Shown piece after piece: positions 11,653-21,032 of a stretch of DNA of 62,845 nt (within the stretch, counting starts at the first letter, position 1; each line of letters opens with the position of its first letter). The DNA is from Corallococcus carmarthensis (GTDB lineage: Bacteria > Myxococcota > Myxococcia > Myxococcales > Myxococcaceae), in contig NZ_RAWE01000031.1 of assembly GCF_003611695.1 (NCBI RefSeq), forward strand, positions 1 through 62,845, in the 5' to 3' direction. Below the pieces are notes generated by a model. It was not told where the DNA came from, made no database searches, and was given only the letters and a program-made list of their open reading frames with translations. A program made the position numbers and the translations under genes.

Positions 11653-13424
11653 TGGACCGCGGCTGGTGGTGGAAGTTCGGAATGATTGTCGCGGTGACGC
11701 TGGGAACGATCTGGTTCCTCGTCCCGACGTACTACTCGCTGGTGGTGTTGGACCGCGCCGAGCGCAACAACATCGCCGTGCTGGAGCAGCGGCTGCCCAA
11801 GTGGGCGCCCCCCGCCCGGTACCGCCTCAACCTGGGGCTGGACCTGCAGGGCGGCATCCACATGGTGATGCGGGTGGACACCAAGACGGCCCTGCAGAAG
11901 CGCACCGAGCGCCGCGGGACGCAGATCGCCACCTACGTCAACGACAAGAAGCTGGGCGAGGTGACGGCGGACACGGATCCGGAGCGGCTGCAGCTGACGC
12001 TGACCGCGAAGGACCCGGCGACCATGGACGCCATCCAGAAGGAGGTCCTGGCCACCTTCACGGACTTCTCCCTGGAGTCCCGCAACGGCGGCACGCTGGT
12101 GCTCAAGCCGGACGAGGGCCAGGTGAACCGCTTCCGCGATGAGGCCGTGGACCAGGCGATGCTCGTCATCCGCCGCCGCATCGACAAGTGGGGCGTGGCG
12201 GAAGTGGACGTGCGCAAGCTGGGCACGGACTCCATCCAGATCTCGCTGCCCGGCCGCAGCAACCCGGAGCAGGCCAAGGAGCTGGTGGGCACCACCGCGC
12301 AGCTGGAGTTCCGGATGGTGGACGACACCAACCCCCAGGTGTTCGCGCAGATGTTCCAGCAGAACCCGCCCCCGGCGGAGAGTAAGATCACCCTGGTGGA
12401 GGACGAGGGCTTCCCGCAGCTGTCCTCGCCCAACCGCGAGGCCCTGCTGGCGTACGCGAAGGACAAGACGCCGGAAGGCCGCGACGTCGTCACCGAGTGC
12501 GTGGCGAACCCGGTGAAGAAGAACGACTGCATCGCGTACCGCAGCTACCTCTTGGACAAGAACGTTCCGCTCACGGGTGAGAGCCTGGCGGGCGCGGACG
12601 CGTCCGTCAGCCAGATGAACGAGCCGGAGGTGAACATCGCGTTCGACCCGGCCGGTTCTCGCGAGTTCGAGAAGCTCACCGAGGCCGCCGTGGGCCGCCG
12701 GATGGCCATCGTGCTGGACGACAACGTGCACACCGCCCCGCGCATCAACGAGAAGATTGGCGGCGGCCGCGCGCGCATCACCATGGGCCGCGCCAGCGGG
12801 CGCAGCTTCGAGGAGTGGCTGGGCGAGGCGCAGACGCTGGCGCTGGTGCTCAAGGCCGGTGCGCTGCCCGCGCCGGTGACGGTGGGCGAAATCCGTCAGG
12901 TGGGCGCGACGCTGGGCGACGAGCTCATCAAGAAGGGCAGCCTGGCCGCGCTGGTGGGCCTGGCGCTCGTCGTCGTCTTCATGGCCATCTACTACCGCAA
13001 GTCCGGCCTCATCGCGGACGTGGCGCTCCTGCTCAACGGCCTGCTCATCCTGGCGGGTCTGGCGTTCTTCAACGCCACGCTGACCCTGCCGGGCATCGCG
13101 GGCTTCGTGCTCACGCTGGGCATCGCGGTGGATGCGAACGTGCTCATCAACGAGCGCATCCGCGAGGAGCTGTCCCACGGCAAGTCCGCGCGCGCCGCGG
13201 TGGACCAGGGCTACGACCGCGCCTTCTGGACCATCTTCGACGCGCACGTGACGACGCTCATCGCGGGCTTCATCCTGTTCTTCACGGGAACGGGTCCGGT
13301 CCGCGGCTTCGCCACCACGCTCATCGTGGGCCTCCTGGCGTCGCTGTTCACGTCCATCGTCGTGACGCGCGTCATCACGACCTACTTCGTCCACGGCCGT
13401 AACGCGCAGTCGGTGTCCGTCTAA
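11652..13424 (+). CDS. secD: Protein translocase subunit SecD
   Basis: SecD uses the proton gradient to help finish export of proteins on the periplasmic side. The N-terminal membrane helix is followed by LGLDLQGGIHM, the large periplasmic P1 region, and the C-terminal RND-type membrane domain with TLGDELIKKGSLAALVGL and the TLPGIAGFVLTLGIAVDANV segment containing the functional Asp. At 590 residues it is near typical size. It overlaps yajC by one base and precedes secF by 33 nt. Confidence 0.97.
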   Translation: MDRGWWWKFGMIVAVTLGTIWFLVPTYYSLVVLDRAERNNIAVLEQRLPKWAPPARYRLNLGLDLQGGIHMVMRVDTKTALQKRTERRGTQIATYVNDKKLGEVTADTDPERLQLTLTAKDPATMDAIQKEVLATFTDFSLESRNGGTLVLKPDEGQVNRFRDEAVDQAMLVIRRRIDKWGVAEVDVRKLGTDSIQISLPGRSNPEQAKELVGTTAQLEFRMVDDTNPQVFAQMFQQNPPPAESKITLVEDEGFPQLSSPNREALLAYAKDKTPEGRDVVTECVANPVKKNDCIAYRSYLLDKNVPLTGESLAGADASVSQMNEPEVNIAFDPAGSREFEKLTEAAVGRRMAIVLDDNVHTAPRINEKIGGGRARITMGRASGRSFEEWLGEAQTLALVLKAGALPAPVTVGEIRQVGATLGDELIKKGSLAALVGLALVVVFMAIYYRKSGLIADVALLLNGLLILAGLAFFNATLTLPGIAGFVLTLGIAVDANVLINERIREELSHGKSARAAVDQGYDRAFWTIFDAHVTTLIAGFILFFTGTGPVRGFATTLIVGLLASLFTSIVVTRVITTYFVHGRNAQSVSV

Positions 13425-13457
13425 CCGGCCCCCCACAGGCGCCACGGGAAATCCGCC

Positions 13458-14624
13458 ATGCAGATTCTCAAGCACAAGACGAACATCGACTTCATTGGAA
13501 AGCGCAAGCCGGCGCTCTTCATCTCCACGATCATCAATCTGGCCATCATCGTCGGCATCGCCGCGGTGGGGTTCAACTTCGGCGTGGACTTCGCCGGCGG
13601 CACGGTGGTGGAGCTGAAGTACAACACGCCCACCACCGCGGAGCAGGTGCGTGAGAAGGCCCAGGCGGGCGGTCTGCACGACGTCAGCGTCCAGGGCGTG
13701 GGCGCGGCCGAGGAGAACTCCTTCCTCCTGCGCATGGGCGGCGTCACGCAGCTCACGGAGGAGAACGCCGAGCGCGCCAAGACGGCCATCCAGGGCCTGG
13801 GCGAGACGCGCAACGTCTACGCCGACATGGCGAACGGCATCGTGAACTTCCGCTCCACGCAGCCCATGTCCGCGGAGGCGGTGAAGAAGGCCGTCGAGGG
13901 CGCGGGCATCGGCGTGCAGGAAGTGCGCGACCTGGGCGCGAACCAGGGCGGCAGCGGCTACGACTACCAGGTCGTGGCGAGCGGCATGGCGGACAAGGTG
14001 TTCACCGCGTTGAGCGCGGGCCTGGACAAGCCCAACTTCGAGCAGCGCCGCGTGGACTACGTGGGCCCGCAGGTGGGCAAGCAGCTGCGCAACCGCGGCA
14101 TCATGGCGCTGGTGTATTCCATGATCGCCATCCTCATCTACGTGGCGTTCCGCTTCGACTTCAAGTTCGGCCCGGGCGCGCTGCTCGCCATGGTCCACGA
14201 CGTCATCATGGTGGCTGGCTACTACCTGGTGAGCCGGCGCGAGTTCAACCTCACGTCCATCGCCGCGCTGCTCACCATCGTGGGCTACTCGGTGAACGAC
14301 ACCATCGTCATCTACGACCGCATCCGTGAGGACATGGTGAAGTACAAGGGCAAGCCGCTGGCGGAGGTCATCAACATCGCCGTCAACGACACGCTGGGCC
14401 GCACCATCCTCACCTCCGGCGTGACGGCGCTGTCGCTCATCGGTCTGCTCATCTTCGGCGTGGGCGAAATCTTCGACTTCGCCATGGCGATGCTGGTGGG
14501 CATCCTCGTGGGCACGTACTCGTCCGTGTACATCGCCAGCCCGGTGGTCATCTGGTTGGAGGAGCGCGCGCACTCCCGCGAGGGCCACTCCGGCGGCGCC
14601 AAGCAGGAGCCGAAGGCGGCCTGA
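13458..14624 (+). CDS. secF: Protein translocase subunit SecF
   Basis: Partner of SecD in the same six-plus-six helix channel. Motifs include the first periplasmic FGVDFAGGTVVEL, YIAFRF-type segment VAFRFDFKFGPGALLAMVHD, and the VGYSVNDTIVIYDRIRE segment with its functional Asp. At 388 residues it is slightly longer than E. coli SecF owing to an extended P1 domain and a basic tail. The stop is followed by a strong hairpin that closes the operon. Confidence 0.97.
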   Translation: MQILKHKTNIDFIGKRKPALFISTIINLAIIVGIAAVGFNFGVDFAGGTVVELKYNTPTTAEQVREKAQAGGLHDVSVQGVGAAEENSFLLRMGGVTQLTEENAERAKTAIQGLGETRNVYADMANGIVNFRSTQPMSAEAVKKAVEGAGIGVQEVRDLGANQGGSGYDYQVVASGMADKVFTALSAGLDKPNFEQRRVDYVGPQVGKQLRNRGIMALVYSMIAILIYVAFRFDFKFGPGALLAMVHDVIMVAGYYLVSRREFNLTSIAALLTIVGYSVNDTIVIYDRIREDMVKYKGKPLAEVINIAVNDTLGRTILTSGVTALSLIGLLIFGVGEIFDFAMAMLVGILVGTYSSVYIASPVVIWLEERAHSREGHSGGAKQEPKAA

Positions 14625-14660
14625 GCCGGCCCCAGGCCGTCAGGTGATTTGAAGCAACGA

Positions 14661-14698
14661 GGGCCCTCCTCCCATTCGTGGGAGCGAGGGCCCTTCGC
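14661..14698. terminator. Bidirectional terminator after secF
   Basis: GGGCCCT pairs with AGGGCCC and the inner CTCCCA pairs with TGGGAG around a TTCG loop, with a small internal bulge. TTCGCTTTA follows on the plus strand. It sits between the convergent secF and the gene at 14700 and may serve both. Confidence 0.75.
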
Positions 14699-14699
14699 T

Positions 14700-15284
14700 T
14701 TAGAAGCGCGCGCCCAGCGTGAGTGACGCGTCCATGAGGCCACCGCCCGCGTCGTCCGTGCTGGTGGCGTCCGCGAAGTCCTGGTCGATGAGGACGCGGT
14801 ACGTGCCTCTCACGCCAGCGGTGAGGCCGCCGGTGTTGAACTCCAGGCCCACCGCGAGCGGGATCTCCTCCATCAGGTCGCTGTCGTAGAGCCCCGCGCC
14901 CGCGCCGCGCACGTCCACGTAGGACAGGCCCAGGCCCACGCCCGCGAAGGGACGCACCGCGGTGAGGAAGGGCGGCGACACCTTCACGAGCGCGCTGCCG
15001 CCGTTGCGCACCAGCGAGGGCGCGTCGAAGAGGCGCGTGTCGCTCACCTTGTTCTGAGAGCCCTCGTAGCCGACCTCGAAGCCGAGGAAGGTGGTGGGCT
15101 GGAGGTTGAGCGTCAGGCCCCACAGCGGGCCGGTGCTGGACAGGTCGCCCAGGTCGCCGGTGAAGTCACCGATGCCGCCGCGCAGGAACACGTTCACGTC
15201 GCCCTGCTTCTTCTGCGCGAGCGCGGGCCCGGCGCACAACACGACGGCCATCAGGGCACCGCCCTGGAGATACCTGCGAAGCAT
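14700..15284 (-). CDS. Small outer-membrane beta-barrel protein
   Basis: A 194-residue exported protein. The start at 15284 (MLRRYLQGGALMAVVLCAG) gives a good signal peptide cleaved near ALAQ; an in-frame ATG six codons upstream is less likely. The mature part alternates hydrophobic and polar residues with many glycines, as in eight-stranded barrels (VFLRGGIGDFTGDL, FAGVGLGLSYVDV, GLTAGVRGTYRVLI), and ends in ...LTLGARF, whose C-terminal Phe is the usual barrel-assembly signal. The substrate or role is unknown. It is divergent from recJ. Confidence 0.75.
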   Translation of the reverse strand: MLRRYLQGGALMAVVLCAGPALAQKKQGDVNVFLRGGIGDFTGDLGDLSSTGPLWGLTLNLQPTTFLGFEVGYEGSQNKVSDTRLFDAPSLVRNGGSALVKVSPPFLTAVRPFAGVGLGLSYVDVRGAGAGLYDSDLMEEIPLAVGLEFNTGGLTAGVRGTYRVLIDQDFADATSTDDAGGGLMDASLTLGARF

Positions 15285-15454
15285 GCGGACCTCCCTGTCC
15301 ACGGGTGTGCAATCAAGCTGGGCACCGCGTACCCGCCGTGCAGGTTCACAGCAGGGAAGCAGCCGAGCGTACGTCTGAACACGCGTGCAGGAGGGTGGTG
15401 TGAGCAGGCGGGTTGGACTGCCTTGGTCGGACGTCTGAGGTACTGTCCTTCACC

Positions 15455-17170
15455 ATGCGGTGGTTGCTTCCAGACGTCGTCGAGCAGGAGGTCGGTTCAC
15501 TCGCGGGTGAGCTGTCGCTGCACCCGTTGGCGGCGAGGGTGCTGCTGCATCGCGGCTACCGCACGCCGGAGGCGGCCTCGGCCTTCCTGTCGGACCGGTT
15601 GGCGGACCTGCCGGACCCGTTCCGCATGAAGGGCATGGGCCCCGCGGTGGAGCGCGTGCTGCGCGCGGTGCGGCTCAAGGAGAAGGTGACGCTCTACGGG
15701 GACTACGACGTGGACGGCGTGTCCTCCACGTCGCTCATGTACCTGTTCCTCAAGGAGCTGGGCGCTCCCCCCGCCACGTACATCCCGCACCGGTTGGACG
15801 AGGGCTACGGCGTCAACCTGGCCGCGGTGGAGCGCATCGCGCAGGACGGCACGCGCCTGCTGGTGACGCTGGATTGCGGCATCACCTCCGTGGCGGAGAT
15901 TGCCCGCGCGAAGGAGCTGGGCCTGGACGTCGTGGTGGTGGACCACCACACGGTGCCGCCCACGCTGCCGCCCGCCACGGCGGTGCTCAACCCGCACCAG
16001 CCCGGCTGCGAGTACCCCACGAAGGTGCTGTGCGCCGCGGGCGTGGCCTTCAACCTGTGCATGGGCCTGCGCAAGCGGCTGCGCGACGACGGCTTCTTCG
16101 CCACGCGCAAGGAGCCCAACCTCAAGGCGCTGATGGACCTGGTGGCGCTGGCCACCGTGGCGGATGTGGTGCCGCTCACCGGCGCCAACCGCATCCTCGT
16201 GGCGCACGGCCTCCAGGAGCTGTCCCAGGGCCGCCGCCCCGGCATCCGCGCGCTGAAGGAGGTGGCCGGCATGGAGCCGGACGCGTCCGTCACCGCGGGG
16301 CAGGTGGGCTTCCGCCTGGGGCCCCGCATCAACGCCGCGGGCCGCCTGCATGACGCTTCGCTGGGCCTGCAGCTGCTCTGCGCGGACTCCGTGGAGACGG
16401 CGCGCTCGCTGGCGCAGGTGCTGGACCGCGCGAACGCGGAGCGGCAGGGCATCGAGAGCGGCATCCTCACGCAGGCGCTGGCGCAGGCGGAGGAGCACAA
16501 GGACTCGCGTGGGCTGGTGCTCTACGACGAGGGCTGGCACCCGGGCGTCATCGGCATCGTGGCGTCGCGCGTGGTGGAGCGCTACCACCGGCCCACGGTG
16601 ATGGTGGGCGTGAAGGACGGGGTGGGGAAGGGCTCGGCGCGCAGCATCGAGGCGTTCCACCTGTACGACGCGCTCACCGGCTGCTCGGACCTGCTCATGC
16701 GCTACGGCGGGCACAAGCACGCCGCCGGCCTCACCGTGGACGCGAAGCAGCTGCCCGCCTTCCGCGAGGCCTTCGCCCGGATTGCCCTCCAGCGCCTGAC
16801 GCCCGAGGACCTGATTCCGCGCTGCCGCGTGGACGCGGTGGTGAACCCCCGCGACCTGGACGCGACGGCGGTGGAGTCCCTGCAGAAGCTGGGGCCCTTC
16901 GGCCAGGGCAACCCGGAGCCGGTGCTGGTGCTGCGCGGCCAGCAGGCCCGGCCGCGCGTGCTGCCCGCGAAGTCCGGTGTGCCCGGCGCGGGGCACCTCA
17001 AGCTCGCGCTCGTGGACGCACCGGAGCTGGACGCCATCGGCTTCGGCATGGCGGACCGCGTGTCGCTGGTGGAGGGGCCGGTGGACCTGGCCTTCCAGGC
17101 CGGCTTCGACACCTTCCGGGGCCAGCGCAAGCTGTCCCTGCGCCTCAAGGACGTGCGTCAGGCCGCCTGA
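15455..17170 (+). CDS. recJ: Single-stranded-DNA-specific exonuclease RecJ
   Basis: 5'-3' exonuclease of recombination and mismatch repair, DHH phosphoesterase family. Signature segments: YGDYDVDGVSSTSLM (motif I), LVTLDCGIT, the VVVVDHHTVPP motif with the DHH triad, the ALATVADVVPL segment, FRLGPRINAAGRL, and the DHHA1 part with GVGKGSARS and RYGGHKHAAGLTV. The ATG at 15455 gives 571 residues, normal for RecJ; an in-frame upstream ATG at 15413 would add an unconserved 14-residue leader. It converges on the small YHS gene. Confidence 0.95.
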   Translation: MRWLLPDVVEQEVGSLAGELSLHPLAARVLLHRGYRTPEAASAFLSDRLADLPDPFRMKGMGPAVERVLRAVRLKEKVTLYGDYDVDGVSSTSLMYLFLKELGAPPATYIPHRLDEGYGVNLAAVERIAQDGTRLLVTLDCGITSVAEIARAKELGLDVVVVDHHTVPPTLPPATAVLNPHQPGCEYPTKVLCAAGVAFNLCMGLRKRLRDDGFFATRKEPNLKALMDLVALATVADVVPLTGANRILVAHGLQELSQGRRPGIRALKEVAGMEPDASVTAGQVGFRLGPRINAAGRLHDASLGLQLLCADSVETARSLAQVLDRANAERQGIESGILTQALAQAEEHKDSRGLVLYDEGWHPGVIGIVASRVVERYHRPTVMVGVKDGVGKGSARSIEAFHLYDALTGCSDLLMRYGGHKHAAGLTVDAKQLPAFREAFARIALQRLTPEDLIPRCRVDAVVNPRDLDATAVESLQKLGPFGQGNPEPVLVLRGQQARPRVLPAKSGVPGAGHLKLALVDAPELDAIGFGMADRVSLVEGPVDLAFQAGFDTFRGQRKLSLRLKDVRQAA

Positions 17171-17192
17171 CGCCGTCCCCGGGGTTCCCGCC

Positions 17193-17432
17193 CTACGCGA
17201 GCCCCCAGCGCACCCGGCCCGGCGACATCAGCGCGCCGGCCCGCGCCAGCTCGTTGAGGCGGAAGCGCTCCGCCTGACGCTCGAAGGCGGTGCGGCAGCC
17301 CTCCGAACAGAAGAAGTACCGGCGCTTCTTGTACTCCGACGAGGGATGGCCCTCCGGGGCCTCCAGGTGCCTGCCGCACACCGGATCCCAGTGCCGGGTG
17401 TTGCCCTGTTCCTGTTCCTGTCCGCCGTTCAT
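17193..17432 (-). CDS. YHS-domain protein
   Basis: A 79-residue protein with the YHS metal-binding signature: DPVCGRHLE near residue 16, then a tyrosine/serine segment and RRYFFCSEGCRTAFERQAERF. Such domains bind metals such as copper through paired cysteines and occur alone or fused to P-type ATPases. It lies at the end of recJ with convergent orientation (22-nt gap). The metal is not decided by sequence. Confidence 0.8.
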   Translation of the reverse strand: MNGGQEQEQGNTRHWDPVCGRHLEAPEGHPSSEYKKRRYFFCSEGCRTAFERQAERFRLNELARAGALMSPGRVRWGLA

Positions 17433-17548
17433 CTTCCACCTCCAGCCAACGCCCCTGACTCCCCCACCCGGCGCGAATGAAAGCAGGGGGCGTGCCAGCG
17501 TTCAATCTCCTTGGAAGGCCAAGCAGCGCGGCCCTGTCCGGTACCTGA

Positions 17549-17604
17549 AGGGGGAAAAAGTTCAGCCCCCGCCATCCCTTCCCAGTGGGGAAGGGCGCGG
17601 GGGC
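17549..17604 (-). terminator. Rho-independent terminator of the 20842-17629 operon
   Basis: The plus strand shows GCCCCCGC (17565-17572) pairing with GCGGGGGC (17597-17604) and inside it CCCTTCCC (17576-17583) pairing with GGGAAGGG (17588-17595) around AGTG. Read on the minus strand the hairpin is followed by CTTTTTCCCCC. It lies 25 nt after the stop of the last gene of the minus-strand operon. Confidence 0.85.
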
Positions 17605-17628
17605 CGAAGGGACGTCCGGGGCTGCCTG

Positions 17629-18420
17629 TTAGAAGCCGACGCCGGCGCTGCCACCCAGGAAGAAGTCGTTGGCGTAGCCGCGCCGGAAGCCCATGGCCTC
17701 CAGGCGGAAGGTGAGGTTCAGCGTGCGCGACAGGGCGGGCCGGCCGCGGATGCCCAGGCCGTACTGGATGACGGGCTTGAGGCCGTTCACCTTGGTCTCG
17801 TCCTCGCCAATGGTGATGCCGGTGTTCTGGTACGCGAGTCCGCCACCGGCCTGAAGGAACAGACCGAAGGGCGAGTCGCCGAAGCGGAACAACCAGGCGG
17901 GTGCGAGCGTGAAGTAGTGAAGCCGCGTGTCCCCCTTGATGAAATCCGTGCCGTCACTGAGGCTGCCGTAGATCCAGCGCAGGTCCGCGAAGAGGGCCTC
18001 GCGCAGGGTGTCGTTCTCCGTGAAGAGCGAGCGGCCGAACTCCCAGGTGGCGCGCACGCCCAGGCCAGGCTTGTTGTCGGAGAAGTCACCGCGGGCGCTG
18101 TCCACCATCAACAGGCCGGCGACCAGCTCCACCGCGACGCCCAGGTTGGGGTCGTCCAGGCGGGACATGCGCTGGAAGCCTTCGTTGTTGTCGGTCTCCG
18201 CGGCTTCGCGGAACTCGTCCGTCTCATCCACCAGCTTGCGGCGGCGGTCGTACGCGTCGTCGTCTTCCTTCTGGGACTTCTCCTGGGCGCGTTCGGCTTC
18301 CTGCTCCGGGTAGGCGTAGGGGTCGTCGTCGTCCGCGCTCTGGGCGAAGGCGGCAGGGGTGATGAGCAGGCTGCCAGCGAGGCAGGCCTTGAGCCAGGTG
18401 TTCAAGGGAGCGGGCCTCAC
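17629..18420 (-). CDS. Outer-membrane beta-barrel protein (operon gene 3)
   Basis: Exported protein of 263 residues. The start is a GTG overlapping the stop of the preceding gene (GTGA), leading into a signal peptide (MRPAPLNTWLKACLAGSLLI ending TPAAFAQ). An acidic/charged segment rich in Asp, Glu and Lys (DDDDPYAYPEQEAERAQEK) precedes a barrel-like region with alternating strands (LFLQAGGGLAYQ, YGLGIRGRPAL), ending in ...GGSAGVGF with a C-terminal Phe. No function is recognised. Tight coupling with the metalloprotease lipoprotein suggests a joint role at the outer membrane. Confidence 0.75.
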   Translation of the reverse strand: MRPAPLNTWLKACLAGSLLITPAAFAQSADDDDPYAYPEQEAERAQEKSQKEDDDAYDRRRKLVDETDEFREAAETDNNEGFQRMSRLDDPNLGVAVELVAGLLMVDSARGDFSDNKPGLGVRATWEFGRSLFTENDTLREALFADLRWIYGSLSDGTDFIKGDTRLHYFTLAPAWLFRFGDSPFGLFLQAGGGLAYQNTGITIGEDETKVNGLKPVIQYGLGIRGRPALSRTLNLTFRLEAMGFRRGYANDFFLGGSAGVGF

Positions 18421-19712
18421 TGGTGGATGTTCGGGCAGGTGGTGCCGCCCGCCGCGCTGGCCGGGCAGAGGTTGTCGCCGATGAGGTCTGCGCGCGGAAT
18501 CTGCAGGTGGTCCATGAACTCGTTGCAGACGGCCTTGCGCAGCTCCAGGTCGGAGATGTGCGCGATGATGGAGGCGGCGGGGACCGCCAGCGAGAACCGC
18601 GACTGGTCGCCCAGCACAATCTGGGTCAGCTGGAAGATGCCCTCCTTGCCGGGAGTCGTGTCGTAGTACGCGGAGACGATGTCGCGCTGCAGCTGGGCCT
18701 CCTGGCCGGTGGAGCGGCCCGCCTGGTAGAGCGCGGTCGCGAGCAACGTACCCACCTGGTACTCGGCGCCGTCGGCGGAGAAGGTGCCCAGGTCCTGCTG
18801 CTGCACGCGGGCGTACAGCAGCGCGCTCATGCACCGGTCCCCACGCGACAGGTCGCGCGCGTCCGTGACGGCAGAGTAGGCGCCGCCGTCGAAGGAGGGC
18901 GCCATGAAGCGGGGGTCACACCCGCTGGGGCTGCGGCAGGTGGCGCCGTAGGCGTGGTAGTCCGCCAGGCCCTCGTCGAAGGCCTTGAGCACGTTGGCGC
19001 CCTGGCTGGGCGACTGCGAGCCCCAGGTGGACAGCGACTGGGGCAGCGACTGGCCGGCGTACGCCAGCCGGTTGAACACGAGGTGCGAATACTCGTGCGC
19101 CATCACCGCCGCGTTGAGGGGCAGCGGGGCGCGCTGGATCTTCTCGAACGGCAGCACCAGGAACGACTGGAGCACCGGGTAGAAGAGGGCGTTGTCCCGC
19201 GCCGGCTCCTTGCTCACCTGCGCCTGGACGAACTCCGGGAAGTAGTAGAGCGTCGGCGAGGGCTCGAAGGACACCGTCTTCACGTTGGCGACGGTGCGGA
19301 AGTACTCGTTGGCGCGCTCGAGGTTGTAATACGAGGTCACCATGTTCCAGGAGTGGAAGTCCGCGGGCCAGAGGACGTCCTCGCCCGTCTTCTCATCCTT
19401 CTGGGAGATGTAGCTGGCCTTCACGTCGTGGCCGGACTTCTTGATCAGCACGTCCGCGATGGTGTCTTCCGTGGCGTTCTGCAGCCCGGGGTCGTTCACG
19501 TCGATGACGATGCGTGCGCCACCCTGGAGGTCGCCGACGGTGCCCTTCAGGCCGACGACGTCTTCGATGGTGGTGAGTTCGACCTGCGTGGGGACGTACT
19601 GGCCATTGCTGGAGCGCGACAGGACGGAGACCTTCACGGGGGCCGTGCTGTCCGGCGCGCAGCCCGTGGCCAGGGTCAGCCCGACGGCGGCGGTGATGAC
19701 TGTTCGGAGCAT
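18417..19712 (-). CDS. Putative zinc metalloprotease lipoprotein (HEYSH)
   Basis: Lipoprotein of 431 residues: MLRTVITAAVGLTLATGC ends in a lipobox with C18. The centre holds MAHEYSHLVFN with H206, E207 and H210, the zinc and catalytic residues of HExxH peptidases, and about 37 residues later FDEGLADYHAYG, where E247 fits the third zinc ligand of gluzincins (EGLADY). The remainder resembles no family I can name. It is the middle gene of a three-gene minus-strand operon between two barrel proteins: 23 nt after one and overlapping the other by 4 nt. The substrate is unknown. Confidence 0.75.
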   Translation of the reverse strand: MLRTVITAAVGLTLATGCAPDSTAPVKVSVLSRSSNGQYVPTQVELTTIEDVVGLKGTVGDLQGGARIVIDVNDPGLQNATEDTIADVLIKKSGHDVKASYISQKDEKTGEDVLWPADFHSWNMVTSYYNLERANEYFRTVANVKTVSFEPSPTLYYFPEFVQAQVSKEPARDNALFYPVLQSFLVLPFEKIQRAPLPLNAAVMAHEYSHLVFNRLAYAGQSLPQSLSTWGSQSPSQGANVLKAFDEGLADYHAYGATCRSPSGCDPRFMAPSFDGGAYSAVTDARDLSRGDRCMSALLYARVQQQDLGTFSADGAEYQVGTLLATALYQAGRSTGQEAQLQRDIVSAYYDTTPGKEGIFQLTQIVLGDQSRFSLAVPAASIIAHISDLELRKAVCNEFMDHLQIPRADLIGDNLCPASAAGGTTCPNIHQ

Positions 19713-19735
19713 GACGCCGTTTTACTCCGGACCGC

Positions 19736-20842
19736 TCAGAACGTGTATTCCCCTCCGAGTGTGAGCAGGCCGGACACCTCCGCCGGGGTGTCCTGGGGCA
19801 CGTCCCGCTGGAGGGCCACGGAGGCCCACAGCCGCACCGCGTCGCCCAGGCGCACCGTCCACCGGGTGGCCACCACGTGGGCCACCCCCTGGCCGGGCAC
19901 GTACCGGGTGAAGGCGTAGGATAGCTGGCCCCTGACGGCCGGGGTGAGGCGCCAGGAGAGGGACGGCTTCACGTCCCAGCGGACCGGGGCGGAGGGGAAG
20001 CCGGTGCTGGCGTTGACGTCCCCCAGGCGCCGCGTCACGGCCGCACCCAGGTCGCGCAGCTGGCGGCGGCGCAGGCCCGCCAGGGCCTTCCGGGCCGCCA
20101 CCCGGCTTTCGAGCTGGGCCTCCAGCGTCTCCGTCTCCGCGTCCGTGAACTGGCCCGCGGTGAGCGGGTCCTCGCTGTAGAAGGCGTAGCCCCCGCGCAG
20201 CCCCAGCTCCCAGCGGCCGTCCCAGATGAGCCGCGCGCCCAGGGTGGGGCGGGCCGACCAGAGGAGGTCCTCCTGTGTGTAGCGCTCCGTGGGGGTGCCT
20301 CCGGAGACGGTGAAGAGCTGGCGGCGCAGCGGGTAGCGGCTGACGCCCACGCCCGCGTCCAGGCCGTACTCCCAGGTGTCGAAGCCCGCCGAGTCCCAGG
20401 CCGCCCCCAGCTGCACCGCCTGGCTGCCGTAGCCCGTCCGGGCGGTGAGGCCGGGGACGTTGAGGCGGGGGCGCTCCGGGGAGAGCTCCGTGTCGGAGGC
20501 CTTGGACAGCCCCAGGCTGACGGCGCCGGACAACAGCCAGTGCCCGCCCGCCAGGTGATCCACGCCCACGGAGAGCTGGTGGGTGGCCGCGGTGCCGGAC
20601 TCCGGCCGCGCGCCGGTGTAGCCCAGCGTGAGGAAGGTCGCCTCCCCCACGCCCACGTCACCCAGCAGGCTCCAGAGGGCGTAGCCGTGGCCGCCGCTCG
20701 CCTCCAGCGTGACGGAGCTGTCCGCTGCTTCCGCCCGGGCCGTGCGCGCCCCCAACAGCGCCAGCAGCACCAGCCCCGCGCGCGCGGACGCGGACGTGGG
20801 CACGCTCCCGGGCCGGCGGCGGGTTTCCAGGTCCCCCTGCAT
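19736..20842 (-). CDS. Putative outer-membrane barrel protein (operon gene 1)
   Basis: The start at 20842 follows a GGAG-type ribosome site and gives 368 residues with a rather long, basic signal sequence (hydrophobic core AGLVLLALLGARTARA). The mature protein is rich in amphipathic strands typical of porin-like barrels (GHWLLSGAVSLGLS, YGLDAGVGVSRYPL, WELGLRGGYAFYS), and ends ...LLTLGGEYTF with C-terminal Phe. No family is recognised. It is the first gene of the operon that continues with the HEYSH lipoprotein and a second barrel. Confidence 0.72.
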   Translation of the reverse strand: MQGDLETRRRPGSVPTSASARAGLVLLALLGARTARAEAADSSVTLEASGGHGYALWSLLGDVGVGEATFLTLGYTGARPESGTAATHQLSVGVDHLAGGHWLLSGAVSLGLSKASDTELSPERPRLNVPGLTARTGYGSQAVQLGAAWDSAGFDTWEYGLDAGVGVSRYPLRRQLFTVSGGTPTERYTQEDLLWSARPTLGARLIWDGRWELGLRGGYAFYSEDPLTAGQFTDAETETLEAQLESRVAARKALAGLRRRQLRDLGAAVTRRLGDVNASTGFPSAPVRWDVKPSLSWRLTPAVRGQLSYAFTRYVPGQGVAHVVATRWTVRLGDAVRLWASVALQRDVPQDTPAEVSGLLTLGGEYTF

Positions 20843-21032
20843 GGAGGCTCCAACCCGGGAACCCTTTCCGGGTTGCGGGGACGTGCGCGCCTGGCTGCTC
20901 AAGCGCCCATCTTCCGAGTGAGACGGCGGTGAAAACACAGGGGTGCCGGAGCCATGGATTCCTTGACGCGTCGTTTCCACGATCCGCTATGGTGCCCGGC
21001 CTTCCTTCCCGAACCAAACGCAGGCGGTCTCC

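Noticed and set aside
11208-14588. 1126-codon minus-strand frame opposite yajC-secD-secF
   Set aside because: Composition is His/Arg/Ala-rich without any family motif; SecD and SecF on the plus strand are certain.
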